DNA of 64,000 nt from Artemisia argyi (taxonomy: Eukaryota; Streptophyta; Magnoliopsida; Asterales; Asteraceae): positions 109,083,243 to 109,147,242 of the forward strand of contig CM060693.1 in the NCBI GenBank assembly GCA_030686995.1. The letters run 5' to 3'. A program made the translations under genes and the position numbers. This document shows positions 47,987-64,000 of the stretch, piece after piece; the first letter of the stretch is position 1, and each line of letters opens with the position of its first letter. The notes below the pieces were generated by a model that had not been told where the DNA came from, ran no database searches, and saw nothing but the letters and a program-made list of their open reading frames with translations.

Positions 47987-50304
47987 AGAGTAAATTATGT
48001 GGTTCGTTTTTGTGGTTTGGCCAAAATCCCTAATTGAATCCATATCTTTTCAATTGCATTAATTGAGTACTTATTTTGAAACTATGTAACATTGTTCCTC
48101 CTTATCGCTAACTGTCATTATCTTCTCCGTTAGCTCCCAGTCCTCAAGCGGCAACTTAGTCCATTAACCAAACGATCATTCGCAACGTTAGTCCTTTTAC
48201 TAACGACCGTTTCTAATTAACACAAAATTTGGTTTTCTTAAAAAAAAAAAAATCTTTTCTACGCGATCTTTATACATTTTCATCCGTTTTTTAATTTTTC
48301 ATACGTTTTTATACAATTTTGTCCGTTTTTATATATTTTCGTCCGTTTTTATACATTTTCGTTTGTCTTTATACGTTTTCGTCCATTTTTCTTATGTTTT
48401 AATCCGTTTTTATACGTTTTCGTCCGTTTTATACATTTTCATCCGTCTTTATACGTTTTCGTCCGTTTTTCTTACGTTTTCATACGTTTTTATCCATTTT
48501 TAGACGTTTTCTTACGTTTTATCCGTTTTTATACTGATGATGTATAGTCTATATATGGGCCACGAGCCCAAATGATAAACATTACTAAGGCCCAAAACCA
48601 CCATGCGTGTGCTATTGTAACTTGGGCCGCATTAATAATGGGAACAGGCTCACGTAAGCCCAACCCAAATAAACTATACACGGTATAGATAAGGATCATC
48701 TATCTATGAAATAGATATCTTTACCCGGATAAGCACCATGGGTGCGAAACGTAAGGAGCACGAACCCTACAAGGATTCTGCGCCTATATAAGGAATGACA
48801 TAACTATCATTCAAGGTACGATTCACAAACCCTAACTCTTTACGAGAACCCTAAATCGATTACTTACTCTCACGCCGGAGTCTAATCGTGGGAGACAATC
48901 CCACGATAAGCCTAACGGTGTTGTTTATTTTCTTAGTGCGCAGGTTACGAGTAATAAGAAGCGAATTGGTACGAGAGCAAGAGCCCATAATCAGGAACGC
49001 CCAACTTTTGTATCAACATATACGTTTTCGTCCGTTTTTATACGTTGTCGTCCGTCTTTATATGTTTTCGTCCGTTTTCTTACGTTTTCATACGTTTTTA
49101 TCCGTTTTCATACGTTTTTATCTGTTTTTATACATTTTCGTCCGTTTTAATACATTGTCGTCAGTATTTACACGTTTTCGTCCGTTTTTCTCACGTTTTT
49201 ATATGTTTTCATAAATTTTTATTCGTTTTTATACATTATGGTCCTTTTTTATACGTATTCATATGCTTTTGTCCATTTTTCTAAAGTTTTCATAAGTTTT
49301 TATCCGTTTTCGTCATTTTCGTCCTACGTTTTCGTCCATTTTTCTTACGTTTTCATCCATTTTTATATGTCTTCATACGTTTTTAATCATTTTCGTCTGT
49401 CTTTATACATTTTTGTCCGTCTTTATAAGTTTTCATCCGTTTTATATGTTTTTATACGTGTTTATCTGTTTTATATATTTTCGTCCATTTTCATACGGAC
49501 AAAAACGTACAAAAATGGACGGAAACGGATAAAAACATATGAAAACGTATAAAAACGAATAAAACGTATGAAAACATAAGAAATACGGACGAAAACATAT
49601 AAAAACGGACAAAAACGTATAAAAAATTATGAAGACGGACGAAAATGTATAAAAACAAAAAAAACGTATAAAAACTAATAAAAACGAATAAAAATGTATG
49701 AAAACGTAAGAAATACGAACGAAAACATATAAAAACGGATGAAAACGTATAAAAATGGACGAAAACTTATAAAGACGGACGGAAATGTATAAAAACGAAA
49801 AAAGCATATGAAAATGTATAAAAACTGATAAAAACGGATAAAAATGTATGAAAACGTAAGAAAACTTATTAAAATAGACGAAAACGTATAAAAATAAACG
49901 AAAACGTATAACGCTGGACAAAAATGTATGAAAACGGACGAAAATGTATAGAAATGGATAAACACGTATGAAAACGTAAGAAAGATGGACGAAAACGTAT
50001 AAAAATCGCGTGGAAGATGATTTTTTATTTATATTTATTTATTATTTTTTTAAGAAAACCAAATTTTGAGTTAATTAGAAATGGCTGTTAGTAAAAGGAC
50101 TAAGGTTGCAAACAATCGTTTGGTTAATGGACTAATGTTGCCGCTTGAAGACTGGGAGCTAATGGAGAAGATAATAACAGTTAGCAACAAGGACGAACGG
50201 TGTTACATAGTTTCAAAATAAAGACTCAATTAGTGCAATTGAAAAGATAGGATTTAATTAGGGATTTTGGCCAAAACACAGGGACGAACCATTTAAGTTA
50301 CTCT
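47987..50304. mobile_element. Foldback element with long inverted-repeat arms
   Basis: Bounded by AGAATAT on both sides (47980-47986 and 50305-50311). The left end AGAGTAAATTATGTGGTTCG and the right end read in reverse AGAGTAACTTAAATGGTTCG match, and the match extends over 200 bp (GGCCAAAATCCCTAATT, CTCCCAGTC, CAAGCGGCAAC, TTTGGTTTTCTTAA). The arms then consist of short units of the CGTTTTTATACGTTTTCGTCC type that invert at about 49495. Open frames in the arms read Phe/Tyr/Val repeats and are not genes. A solo LTR sits in the left arm. Confidence 0.82.
48535..49018 (+). mobile_element. Solo LTR (484 bp) nested in the foldback element
   Basis: Starts TGATGATGTATAG, ends TTTGTATCAACA, and is flanked by TATAC on both sides (48530-48534 and 49019-49023). 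A TATA box (CTATATAAGG, about 48785) and a CCCTAACTC / ACCCTAAATCG leader fit an LTR. There is no internal region or second LTR, so recombination between LTRs removed the rest. The full element is not in this window. Confidence 0.85.
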
Positions 50305-50311
50305 AGAATAT

Positions 50312-51226
50312 ATTAAAGGTGTCAATTTGTGTACAAAATTAGAAAAATGTGGCAATTTGTAAAATATTTAGCTTTTTTATTTTATTTTATTTTATTTTAT
50401 TTATTATTATTATTATTTTTTTTAGGTATTAGTTGGCTCATATTTTTTTCTCACGGAATATTATAATTTTTCGAGAAAAACTTCTGAATATAACGTATTT
50501 AACTTTTAAAGTATGAATGAGGTGTTATTTTTAAGAAATTTATTTCTCTATTTTGCGTTTTTTCTAAAATGATTTTTAGAACATGAGCTCGTTTGGTCTG
50601 TGTACTTTTAAGCCCATGCTTACTCAGACCCGAGGCCGTTTGGATCGTGACATGTGCCCTTGGACACCCAAAAATTATTACGGAGTAAAAGATCTGAAAT
50701 TTTAGAAAATGCGCACTATATATATACAAAGAGGTAATTTGCACACTCCCGATATTGATTGACACACTCAAATTTTAAATGTATTGACATTTAAAGTGTG
50801 AAATAAGTAAATCAAAACACTCAAAATTTGAGTATGCCAATCAATTTTTATAATGTGCATATCAACTGCCATATATAAATAGTTGAATAAAAAATATTGT
50901 AGTAGCAACTAGTAGTAAATAGTTGTAAAACATGTTAGTATATCGAAAAGTAAAGTAGATCTATGAAATGTATGTATGTTGACGAGGTTATTTTACCCTG
51001 CATTTTATATTCGTTGTTGGTTTGTAGTTGTTGTCAGATTCTTATAAAAGAAAAAGAAAAAGAAAGAAAGAAATGTTTGTCTGTCGTCGTGCTGATGAAT
51101 GAGATTCAGACAGACTATTATTATTTTTATATATAATAAATCTTCATTAAAACACCCAAACAATGCTCTTCATTCTTCACATTTCATATAATTTGATTCT
51201 CAATTAAAAAGCTTTTGCTTCTTCTG
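50312..51226. other. Intergenic, includes the upstream region of the next gene
   Basis: AT-rich. A (TTTTA)n run lies at 50376-50402. A TATA-like TTTATATATAATAAATC lies at about 51126-51142, about 90 bp before the start codon at 51227, and may be the promoter. No gene seen on either strand; a 90-codon minus-strand open frame (50499-50771) has no domain. Confidence 0.4.
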
Positions 51227-54200
51227 ATGGCTCAAGTCAACTCCACTGATGAGGTACTACATTTCACTTTAATCTTCTTTTTTGATTCTTGTGTTAATGT
51301 CACTTCTGAGATTTTTTAAGTTAGTGTTTCTGATTTAGAAACTAGCTAGTAACATTTCAGATTCTTGTGTTTCTTTCTGTTTTATATATATAAAAGGTGT
51401 TTTTCACTTGCTTTTATTTATATGAATCGCTGTTTTACAGTTTATGGGAAATGTCTTATCTAGATGATCTGTTAGATTCATTTAGTAATGCAGTACATTG
51501 TAATTGTAATTTGGAGGATGATTGTGATTTACTTAAATCTTTTAATTTTGTTGACAATGATATCAAGTAAGTAATAATTGGGATTTTGACACCAGATTAT
51601 GGCTGGCACTCTCACCTGGACCCCATGTGTGTGTACAACAACATTAACTAATCATGTTTCACTTCCCATTTTTAGCCTTCTTTTGATATTTTGATGTATA
51701 CATTATGCCTAATTACTTTTCAAATACTTTTACAGTATTCATCTATGGGTAAATTAAATTTCCTGTTTGCACTTTTATGATATTATCTTTTCTACTTCTT
51801 GGTTAATTAAATATAACTCGGTTAAATAATCAGAATTTGCTAAACACTCGACAATTGGTAAAAATGGACATGATGTTGACTTCTTTAATTATACAGTTTT
51901 TCATAGTGTGTGAGGACATTTCTAGTTTGGGTAATGCAATAAAAAAACTGGCCTGTACTTTGGATGGAAAAAACTAGTTTTGATAAAGTGTAGTTTTTGG
52001 TTTTGCATTTCGGAAAGAATGATGTTTGTTTGCAATAAAAGCTCTACCAAATCATATTTTTTTGTACAGTTGATCGGTGAACTGTCGCTTTTTAGTAAAT
52101 CATATTACTGCTTATAAGAACAAAGTTTGATCTTGCACTTCTTGCTCCTTTCATGTGTTTGATCTCGTTCAATTGTGACATAGCTTTAGAAGGCGTAAAA
52201 GAAAGAGACTAAAAGCTTTCTTCTGACTACAATTGTGTTGGTCTTATTAAGTTAATATGAACAAATACATATTGACAATAACTTGCCTTTCCCAATGTGA
52301 GTTATTTTTGTGTCTCTCTATATACCAAATAGGAGGTATGATACTATGGCATATGCATTAACTTCTATGGGCTTAAAATGAGATTGTTATACTCTGTATG
52401 TAAAAGTGTTAAAACATTAAGTGCATGTACTTATTATCAGTTTCCGTTTTTCTGTTTGAGGATCATTTAATGATTTCTGTACTGTCTTACAAATATCAGT
52501 TTCGTGCACTAGCTCACTTCTTTAATGGAAAGCTTTTGTAGTTAATGCTTTTTTCTTCTTTTTTTATTTGAGTTTCTAGCTGCCTTGAGTTAAAGTTACT
52601 GAATACGATAAACACAGTATAGACAGGGTATCTGTTACCCCACTATATGCCACACAAAATGGAAGCTCATTGTCTGCTGTGTTTCAAGTTTCATAGCTTT
52701 AAGCATACAGAGACTTTTAGCTTAATAGGTGAAAAAATGGGTGAGTTGCAGGTTGGTTAACAGCCCAAACAGGTTAGGGTTGAAACGAGTAACTTTTGGT
52801 ACGGGTTTGGTTGATCCAGAACAGTTCTTTTTCCAATTCGTATTGTTTGTAAACAACTAGTGTTTCTAATATGATCACAAAAGTTGTATTTCAGAAGTTT
52901 TTTCTAATAAAATGATGTAGGAGGTTTTAGGCGTTAAATAACATTGTGGGTGACTTACAACTTGTTTGACTCGTTTACCTTTTGACTAATGTTCTAAATT
53001 TACCCGTTACAGATAAATAACTTGGATCAACCCATTCTTATGTAAATGGGTTGAAATTCACCCGTTTACAGATAATAAAATGATGTAGGAGGTTTTAGGC
53101 GTTAAATAACATTGTGGGTGACTTACAACTTGTTTGACTCGTTTACCTTTTGACTAATGTTCTAAATTTACCCGTTACAGATAAATAATTTGAATCAACC
53201 CATTCTTATGTAAATGGGTCGAAATTCACCCGTTTACAGATAATAAAATGATGTAGGAGGCTTTAGGCGTTAAATAACATTGTGGGTGACTTGCAACCTG
53301 TTTGACTCGTTTACCTTTTGACTAATGTTCTAAATTTATCCGTTACAGATAAATAACTTAAATCAACTCATTCCTATGTAAATGGGTTGAAATTGCTACC
53401 TCCTTCAAACTGTAACCAAAGGTTGATACTATTGTAATTGGAGATAACTGTCTTTTGGGTGTGCAGGGATGTGATGAATACAGCATTGTTTTATTGTCTG
53501 ATGAATGTGACACTGGACTTCAATGTGAACTGCCAATAGCTGTCCCAAGTCCTGCAGAGGTTCGTTTTCCACTTAAAAGCCAGCTATCGTTGGATGCCCG
53601 TTTGAGCAACCAAAGCTTCATCAACATGATGGTAGAAAATGCAGTTGCTTATTCCACATGCACTGTTGATGTTGACATTGAAAATGGGAAGTCAGAGACT
53701 CCAAGCAATGAAGAAACTTTTGGTAATCTGAAGAATGAGGAAGTATTGACGGTAAGTTATGAAGTTACTCTATGTGCCAACTATCCCAGTCACGGGTGTG
53801 TCTGGGTGTGCTTTTTTAAAGTGATTATGTGATAATAGGATCAATAAATAACTAGCTGCGATAAAACAGGATCCAGAAATAGTGTTTAGGATTGTGGTTT
53901 TGTTGTTTGAAGTTCTAATTGTTAGATGATGAAATGATAGTGTTTAACAAATTCTGATTATGTCAAAGAACTAATAGATAAAAAGGATAGTTTCATAAGA
54001 TAGAGGAAAGCCTCTTAGATTAGGTTAAAAGAGGGTAAACAGGTAATTTTGTCTCTTTTAAATTCATCATCTTTCAGAGTTTTTATTCTAAGCTACCTAT
54101 AAATGGTCTTTCGCAGAAATCACTGCAAAAACAGATCAGCTTCGATATGGGAGGTAAATACATGCAGCTGTTGATGAACCACAGCCTAATGTTATCCAAG

Positions 54201-54518
54201 TTCTCCACTCGAGGTACTTAAATTATCTTCTAGTTCATACATCGTGGAGTCTTTTCCTTGCTATAAAATTACTCAATGCGGCAATTTCTACTGTTTATGT
54301 GAAAACGGGTTAAAATTGACATATCAAACATGTAAAAATTAGAACTAGCTAAAACTGAAACATTTCAAATGGCCTTAATACGTAAATTATGTATGAAATA
54401 AGAAAAAATAACCCAACCCAATCCACCCATTTTTTTCTCCTATGTAATTTACGCGTCACGGTTAGTGTTCTTTCATTTTGGCCAAAAGCCATAATACAAT
54501 TCTACTTATAAAAATGGT

Positions 54519-54556
<38 letters not shown>

Positions 54557-55376
54557 TATTTATTTTTTATTTGTTGCAGTTGCAATATTGATCATAGCAA
54601 ATTTGCTATAAAGTTTATGCTTAGCCTCAAAACATAACATCTGATTGATGAAGTGCTCTTATTATTATTGACAGATAAAGTGGCAGGTGAGAAAATTCTT
54701 GATGCTCCACGATCAAGGAAATATAAGCGTGCTGCGTCTTTTAATTCAAGAAAAGTAGTTCTCATATTCTCAGTCTTGTAAGTTCACAACATTTTGTGAT
54801 ATTCGCTTTGAGTTAAAAGGTTCTAATGAGCTATTTGATGTTCTATCTTTGTTCTGTTTGTATTCTAATGCTCTTGATATCATTAGATGTAGTTATCAGT
54901 GCTTGATAAACAAAATAGTCTTTGATCAGTTTTTAAACTAAACGATTAACTCATTTGACACTTAAAAAGTCAAATTGTAAGATCCTTCTTCTGATATTGA
55001 GATAGAGCTCTACAAATATTTTAGACTCGTTTAGACTTAGTCTACTCAGCCTACCTGACTTGCTTGACCACAAACCTATTTTGGCCCGTTTAAGAAAATA
55101 CCTAACTGGCTATCCATTCTGACACTGTCCAATCTGATTCGACCTTCTCATTTGCCACCTCTTTGGAAAAACTTAAAAAGACTGGCTTATTCAAATCTTT
55201 ACAAAATCATTGTTTCTTTCCTCAAAAAGGCTCAGAAAACTGCATATAAATGGACACATTCTTGGTAATTCCTAAGCTAGATAAACATGTGTAGAATTTT
55301 GAGTAGATATCTCTAGGTTAGGTTATCTAAGTAAACCTCGATCACTTTATCAGTATCATTGCTACAAGTAGATGTA

Positions 55377-55471
<95 letters not shown>

Positions 55472-55597
55472 ATACATTCAACCAATAACAAGTGCCTTTA
55501 ATATTGCTTATATAGGTCGTGCTTGGGGACAATGATACTCATATATCTGACACTGAGAGTTAGACAGATTGGTGATGTCTCTCTTCATTCAGAATAA
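51227..55597 (+). CDS. Single-pass membrane protein of unknown function, 5 exons
   Basis: Exons: 51227-51253, 53467-53751, 54117-54213, 54675-54777, 55516-55597. All junctions are GT-AG and phases agree, giving 197 codons. The start MAQVNSTDE is the first ATG after the putative promoter. Residues 10-104 are acidic and poorly structured. The C-terminal half looks conserved: KQISFDMGGKYMQLLMNHSL, then SKFSTRDK, basic RKYKRAASFNSRK, and one hydrophobic segment (about residues 160-183: VVLIFSVLSCLGTMILIYL) followed by TLRVRQ. With the basic patch before and a short tail after, it looks like a C-terminally anchored protein with its N-terminus in the cytosol. I do not recognise a named family. Intron 1 is 2.2 kb and contains a 168-bp tandem repeat; introns 3 and 4 contain T-tracts and (TG)n. 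Confidence 0.7.
52906..53393 (+). repeat. 168-bp tandem repeat in intron 1, three copies
   Basis: ATAAAATGATGTAGGAGG recurs at about 52907, 53075 and 53243, exactly 168 bp apart. Each unit includes GTTTGACTCGTTTACC and CCCGTTACAGATAA. Copies are nearly identical. The last copy ends about 75 bp before the exon 2 acceptor. Confidence 0.88.
54521..54554. repeat. Poly-T tract in intron 3
   Basis: A T run of more than 30 bases in the intron before exon 4 of the membrane-protein gene. Confidence 0.9.
55379..55470. repeat. (T)n-(TG)n microsatellite in intron 4
   Basis: About 42 T followed by about 25 TG units, 45 bp before the acceptor of exon 5. A long pyrimidine tract plus (TG)n next to an acceptor could affect splicing; this is only a possibility. 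Confidence 0.95.
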
Positions 55598-56063
55598 GCT
55601 GCTTTAACTTTCTAGTTCACCTTTTTGTTCCTGGCAATCTCTTTGCAAATCCAAGAAACATGCCGAGTACAATGTCTTTTTACATAACCGAGGAGACTTA
55701 GCACACCGAGTTATGCTCACTTCAGTTGCTTCATTGTTTTGGCAAGAAAATTCTTTCTTTAGGCGTTGTATTTTGTTTAAATGTTAGTAGCAAATTGTCT
55801 CTTGTTATGTACATAACTTGAAAATAACGTTGAAACGTAGTAGTTGATGATCTTCTCTTTGCTATTTTGATTCTTTGTGATGCTAAGTTGAGAATTAATA
55901 TTGCAAAACTGTAATGTTACAACCTGTTTATTGGCTGGTTTGAGTTTCTAAAAGTTATTCAATGACTCATATATGATGAAATATTAACTTTTCAAAACAA
56001 AAATATATGATGAAATATTTGTCATTCGTCTGTTGGTACTGTAAACCTTGATATATTCATTTC

Positions 56064-56066
<3 letters not shown>

Positions 56067-56146
<80 letters not shown>
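56067..56146. repeat. (TA)n microsatellite
   Basis: About 40 TA units downstream of the membrane-protein gene. Confidence 0.95.
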
Positions 56147-56148
<2 letters not shown>

Positions 56149-56900
56149 CTAACACTTGGGCTTGGGCTCAAACTATGTTAACACAAATACTAATACCAAT
56201 CTAATACAAACAAGTTCACTAATAGACCCCACAGTTGGAGCGGGAGGGGATCCAACGCTCGAACTGTCTTGAAGCAAACAAAGCAGACTAGCCAGTAGTC
56301 ATGGACAAACGCCAACCATTACCAAACTTGCAAAAACCACGAAGAAAATTGAAACACACCTTAGGTTGGTAGTAGAACAGTTATCATGTGTATCACGAGG
56401 GCGAGTGTCTCGCGAGACATTGTTTTCGGCTAAAAGCACCGTAGGAGCTGAGGAGGTTGTGTCGCTTGGTAAAAAATTGTTGCTTGGAGTTGAGGCACAT
56501 ATTCACTATGAGGGTTTTACGGTCGTAACCCATTCTCAACGTTACGTCGTAAATATTTTACTATGGATAAGATCGTCTGAGATATGATGGTTACAGCGTA
56601 ACCAATTTTAAGGTTTACGCCGTAACTTTGGCGAGGCTATAGATACAAGCCCTAATTGTGCATTTTCAACATCACTTCCCAATACCCAACACCAAGGGAT
56701 GTAAAGGGCTTCCAGAGAGACGATTTTTAGCAGCATACGGAGCATCTTCTAAGGGAGAATTCACACCATTACTACATAAGTTTTAGTTATTTCGTATCAA
56801 ACTTTTGTATTTAATTCAATGTCTTTCATTATGATTATTAACATTGAATTTTCTGCATTATTTAATATGATTGGCTAAATACCTTTGGTGTTAGCCTAGT
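56147..56900. other. Probable retroelement-derived spacer
   Basis: Contains GTTACG / CGTAAC words in several copies (56520-56630) and an AACCCTAATT-type leader. It abuts the gag relic, so it may be the element's neighbouring non-coding part. No LTR ends defined. Confidence 0.3.
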
Positions 56901-56904
56901 TATG

Positions 56905-57532
56905 AAATTGTTATTGCCAAACCATGGAGCGAATCGTAGCTAGATCGGGAAAAGGATCCCCATGAGCAATTATACCGGCAACATGAGCGAATTTATCACT
57001 CATCCATTAATAGCATACGTAACAACATCATCATTACTCAACGGAGAGCCAAGAGCATTCAGTAGCGTAACAATGGATTCTATCTTTCGAAAATAAGCAT
57101 CGATAGTTCGATCACCAAGTTGAATAACCCGTAGTTCACCTTTTAAAGCAATAGTACGAGTGCGTTTATTGTCAAGAAAAATTGCTTCAAGAATGTCCCA
57201 AGCTTGCTTAGCAGTTTTGGGATTAGCTGTAACAAGCCTATCTTGAAGGGTCTAGGAAAGTGGCAAAAAAAAAAAAAAGATTTAATGATGGATTCGGCTT
57301 TAAGCTAATCAACTGTAGGAGGGTTTGGGGTACTCGTAAAAGAACTTGTAGATTCATCAATGATGTGCTTTAGGACATCAAAATTTTCATAGTGATCCTT
57401 GAAGTAAATCCAGGAGGCATAATTAGCTTTGTCCACATCAAGTTTAAGAGGAATGAGGTTGATAATAGAGTTAACGACATAAAGTTTATCGGTGTGTGGT
57501 AGGGTAGGAGGAAGGGGAGTATCGTTCGTCAT
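56905..57532 (-). pseudogene. Ty1-copia-type gag relic
   Basis: From 57532 the frame reads MTNDTPLPP, then LYVVNSIINLIPLKLDVDKA and NYASWIYFKDHYENFDVLKH, the N-terminal pattern of plant copia Gag. A TAG at about 57305 interrupts it. In the following frames come LVTANPKTAKQAWDILEAIF, LDNKRTRTIALKGELR, IDAYFRKIESIVTLLNALGS and DDVVTYAING, the gag-polypeptide core. A short A-run (57266-57280) marks a frameshift and the end is cut by a stop near 56983. No zinc knuckle, protease or polymerase remains. It is a dead capsid-gene fragment of a retrotransposon. Confidence 0.75.
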
Positions 57533-58300
57533 TATGAACGAAGGTTTGGTAGGACGTTAATGTGAGTGGTGAGGAAGAGTTCGACTTATAGTTGTTGAAG
57601 CTTAGGGAAAAAATAGTCTGAGCTTTATTCGACTGAAGGTTAGGAAAAAAAAAGATAAAAAGTTCAGACTGAAATTGAAAATAAAGAAAGAAACGTGGAG
57701 ACAGTCCCAGTTGCATGTAATTGAAGTCAGTATGGTCATCAGCGACCAGCCTCGAGTGAGTAGGGGCAACCTATCTTGATTTAAGCCGAACACAAAGGTA
57801 CCTATTTTGGTTTGTTACTTGGTCTAACCTGTTCAATTTGCAATCTAGTTGACACCTTCACTTGGAGAATTTACCCTTGGTGGTCTCATTCTGATCCATC
57901 CAATATCAATAATATGTTCTCAGAATGCTTTTTTGTTTATTTTTTTCTTGTAAAGCGATATATACTTGCACTAAGTTGATGTACTCGGAAATGTGCTGCT
58001 ATAATCAATTATCATAAAATCGATAGTTTAAACAATCATCTTAATTAATTATACACATGAGGTTCTTAATGAAAAAAGAAGAAATCAACCTTCTGTTTCG
58101 TCAAACCACCAATGTCTTGCTCTATAGAAGTAAATAATAAAAGCTAAAAAGATATACTGAAGATATACATCATATCTTCTTACTTTCATGTCACTTGAAA
58201 ATCAAAATTATCAACAAATTTAACTTACCAATCAGCCCATTACAAAAAGCATCATCTCTTGACTCTATAGTCTTCTTCTGTTAAAGCTTCGCTAAATGAT
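57533..58300. other. Intergenic, no gene
   Basis: 57533-57790 is probably leader sequence of the gag relic; a GACCAGCCTCGAGTGAG segment lies near 57745. The remainder is AT-rich and includes the RAB gene 3' UTR on the minus strand. Confidence 0.4.

Positions 58301-64000
<5,700 letters not shown>

Noticed and set aside
48888..49965. Several overlapping Phe/Tyr/Val-rich open frames on both strands
   Set aside because: They come from the CGTTTTTATACG-type repeats of the foldback arms; similar frames on both strands and no domain.
53455..53832. A 125-codon open frame starting MGVQGCDEYS
   Set aside because: It is exon 2 of the membrane-protein gene read with flanking intron; the acceptor at 53466 and donor at 53752 define the real exon.

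Overview
This window is nuclear DNA of a flowering plant. Genes are split by GT-AG introns, intergenic DNA is AT-rich, and retrotransposons, MULE, Helitron-like and foldback elements fill most of the space. A daisy-family (Asteraceae) origin is my inference. The acidic, Cys-rich protein inside the two large retroelements resembles hypothetical proteins I remember as abundant in Tanacetum/Chrysanthemum gene sets; no search was run.

Layout. 1-8.3 kb is repeat-rich: a Ty1-copia-like LTR remnant, an F-box/FBD gene relic, a 1.2-kb tandem duplication, and a decayed MuDR-like transposase end next to a broken GRF zinc-finger gene. 8.28-30.06 kb is one nested stack. A small inverted-repeat element was split by a plus-strand long-LTR retroelement (8368-29787, TSD TGGGT). 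The 5' LTR of that element was later split by a related minus-strand element (9730-20612, TSD ATGGC/ACGGC). Both have 3.5-3.9 kb LTRs, a tRNA-Asp-type primer site and a roughly 3-kb interior that encodes no polymerase.

30.49-36.08 kb is an apparently intact 14-exon gene (342 codons), recognised as a HIT4-like (HEAT INTOLERANT 4) nuclear protein. 38.0-41.5 kb is a minus-strand MULE carrying FAR1-type DNA-binding, MULE transposase and OTU-protease-like domains. It is broken by in-frame TGA codons and followed by another damaged GRF zinc-finger gene. 41.7-50.3 kb holds tandem arrays, a terminal-inverted-repeat element, a pair of Helitron-like elements, and a 2.3-kb foldback element (TSD AGAATAT) that hosts a 484-bp solo LTR (TSD TATAC).

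51.23-55.60 kb is a 5-exon gene for a 197-aa protein with one C-terminal membrane segment; I do not recognise the family. 56.9-57.5 kb is a copia-type gag relic. 58.30-61.70 kb is a 6-exon minus-strand RABH1/Rab6-type GTPase (207 aa) with all nucleotide-binding motifs and a CAC prenylation end. The remainder is intergenic.

The three intact genes show no functional linkage. The most unusual signal is a set of four tandem short hairpins just upstream of the polypurine tract in both big retroelements. Their stems differ between copies but stay paired, which suggests selection for RNA structure in elements that must be mobilised by a partner.
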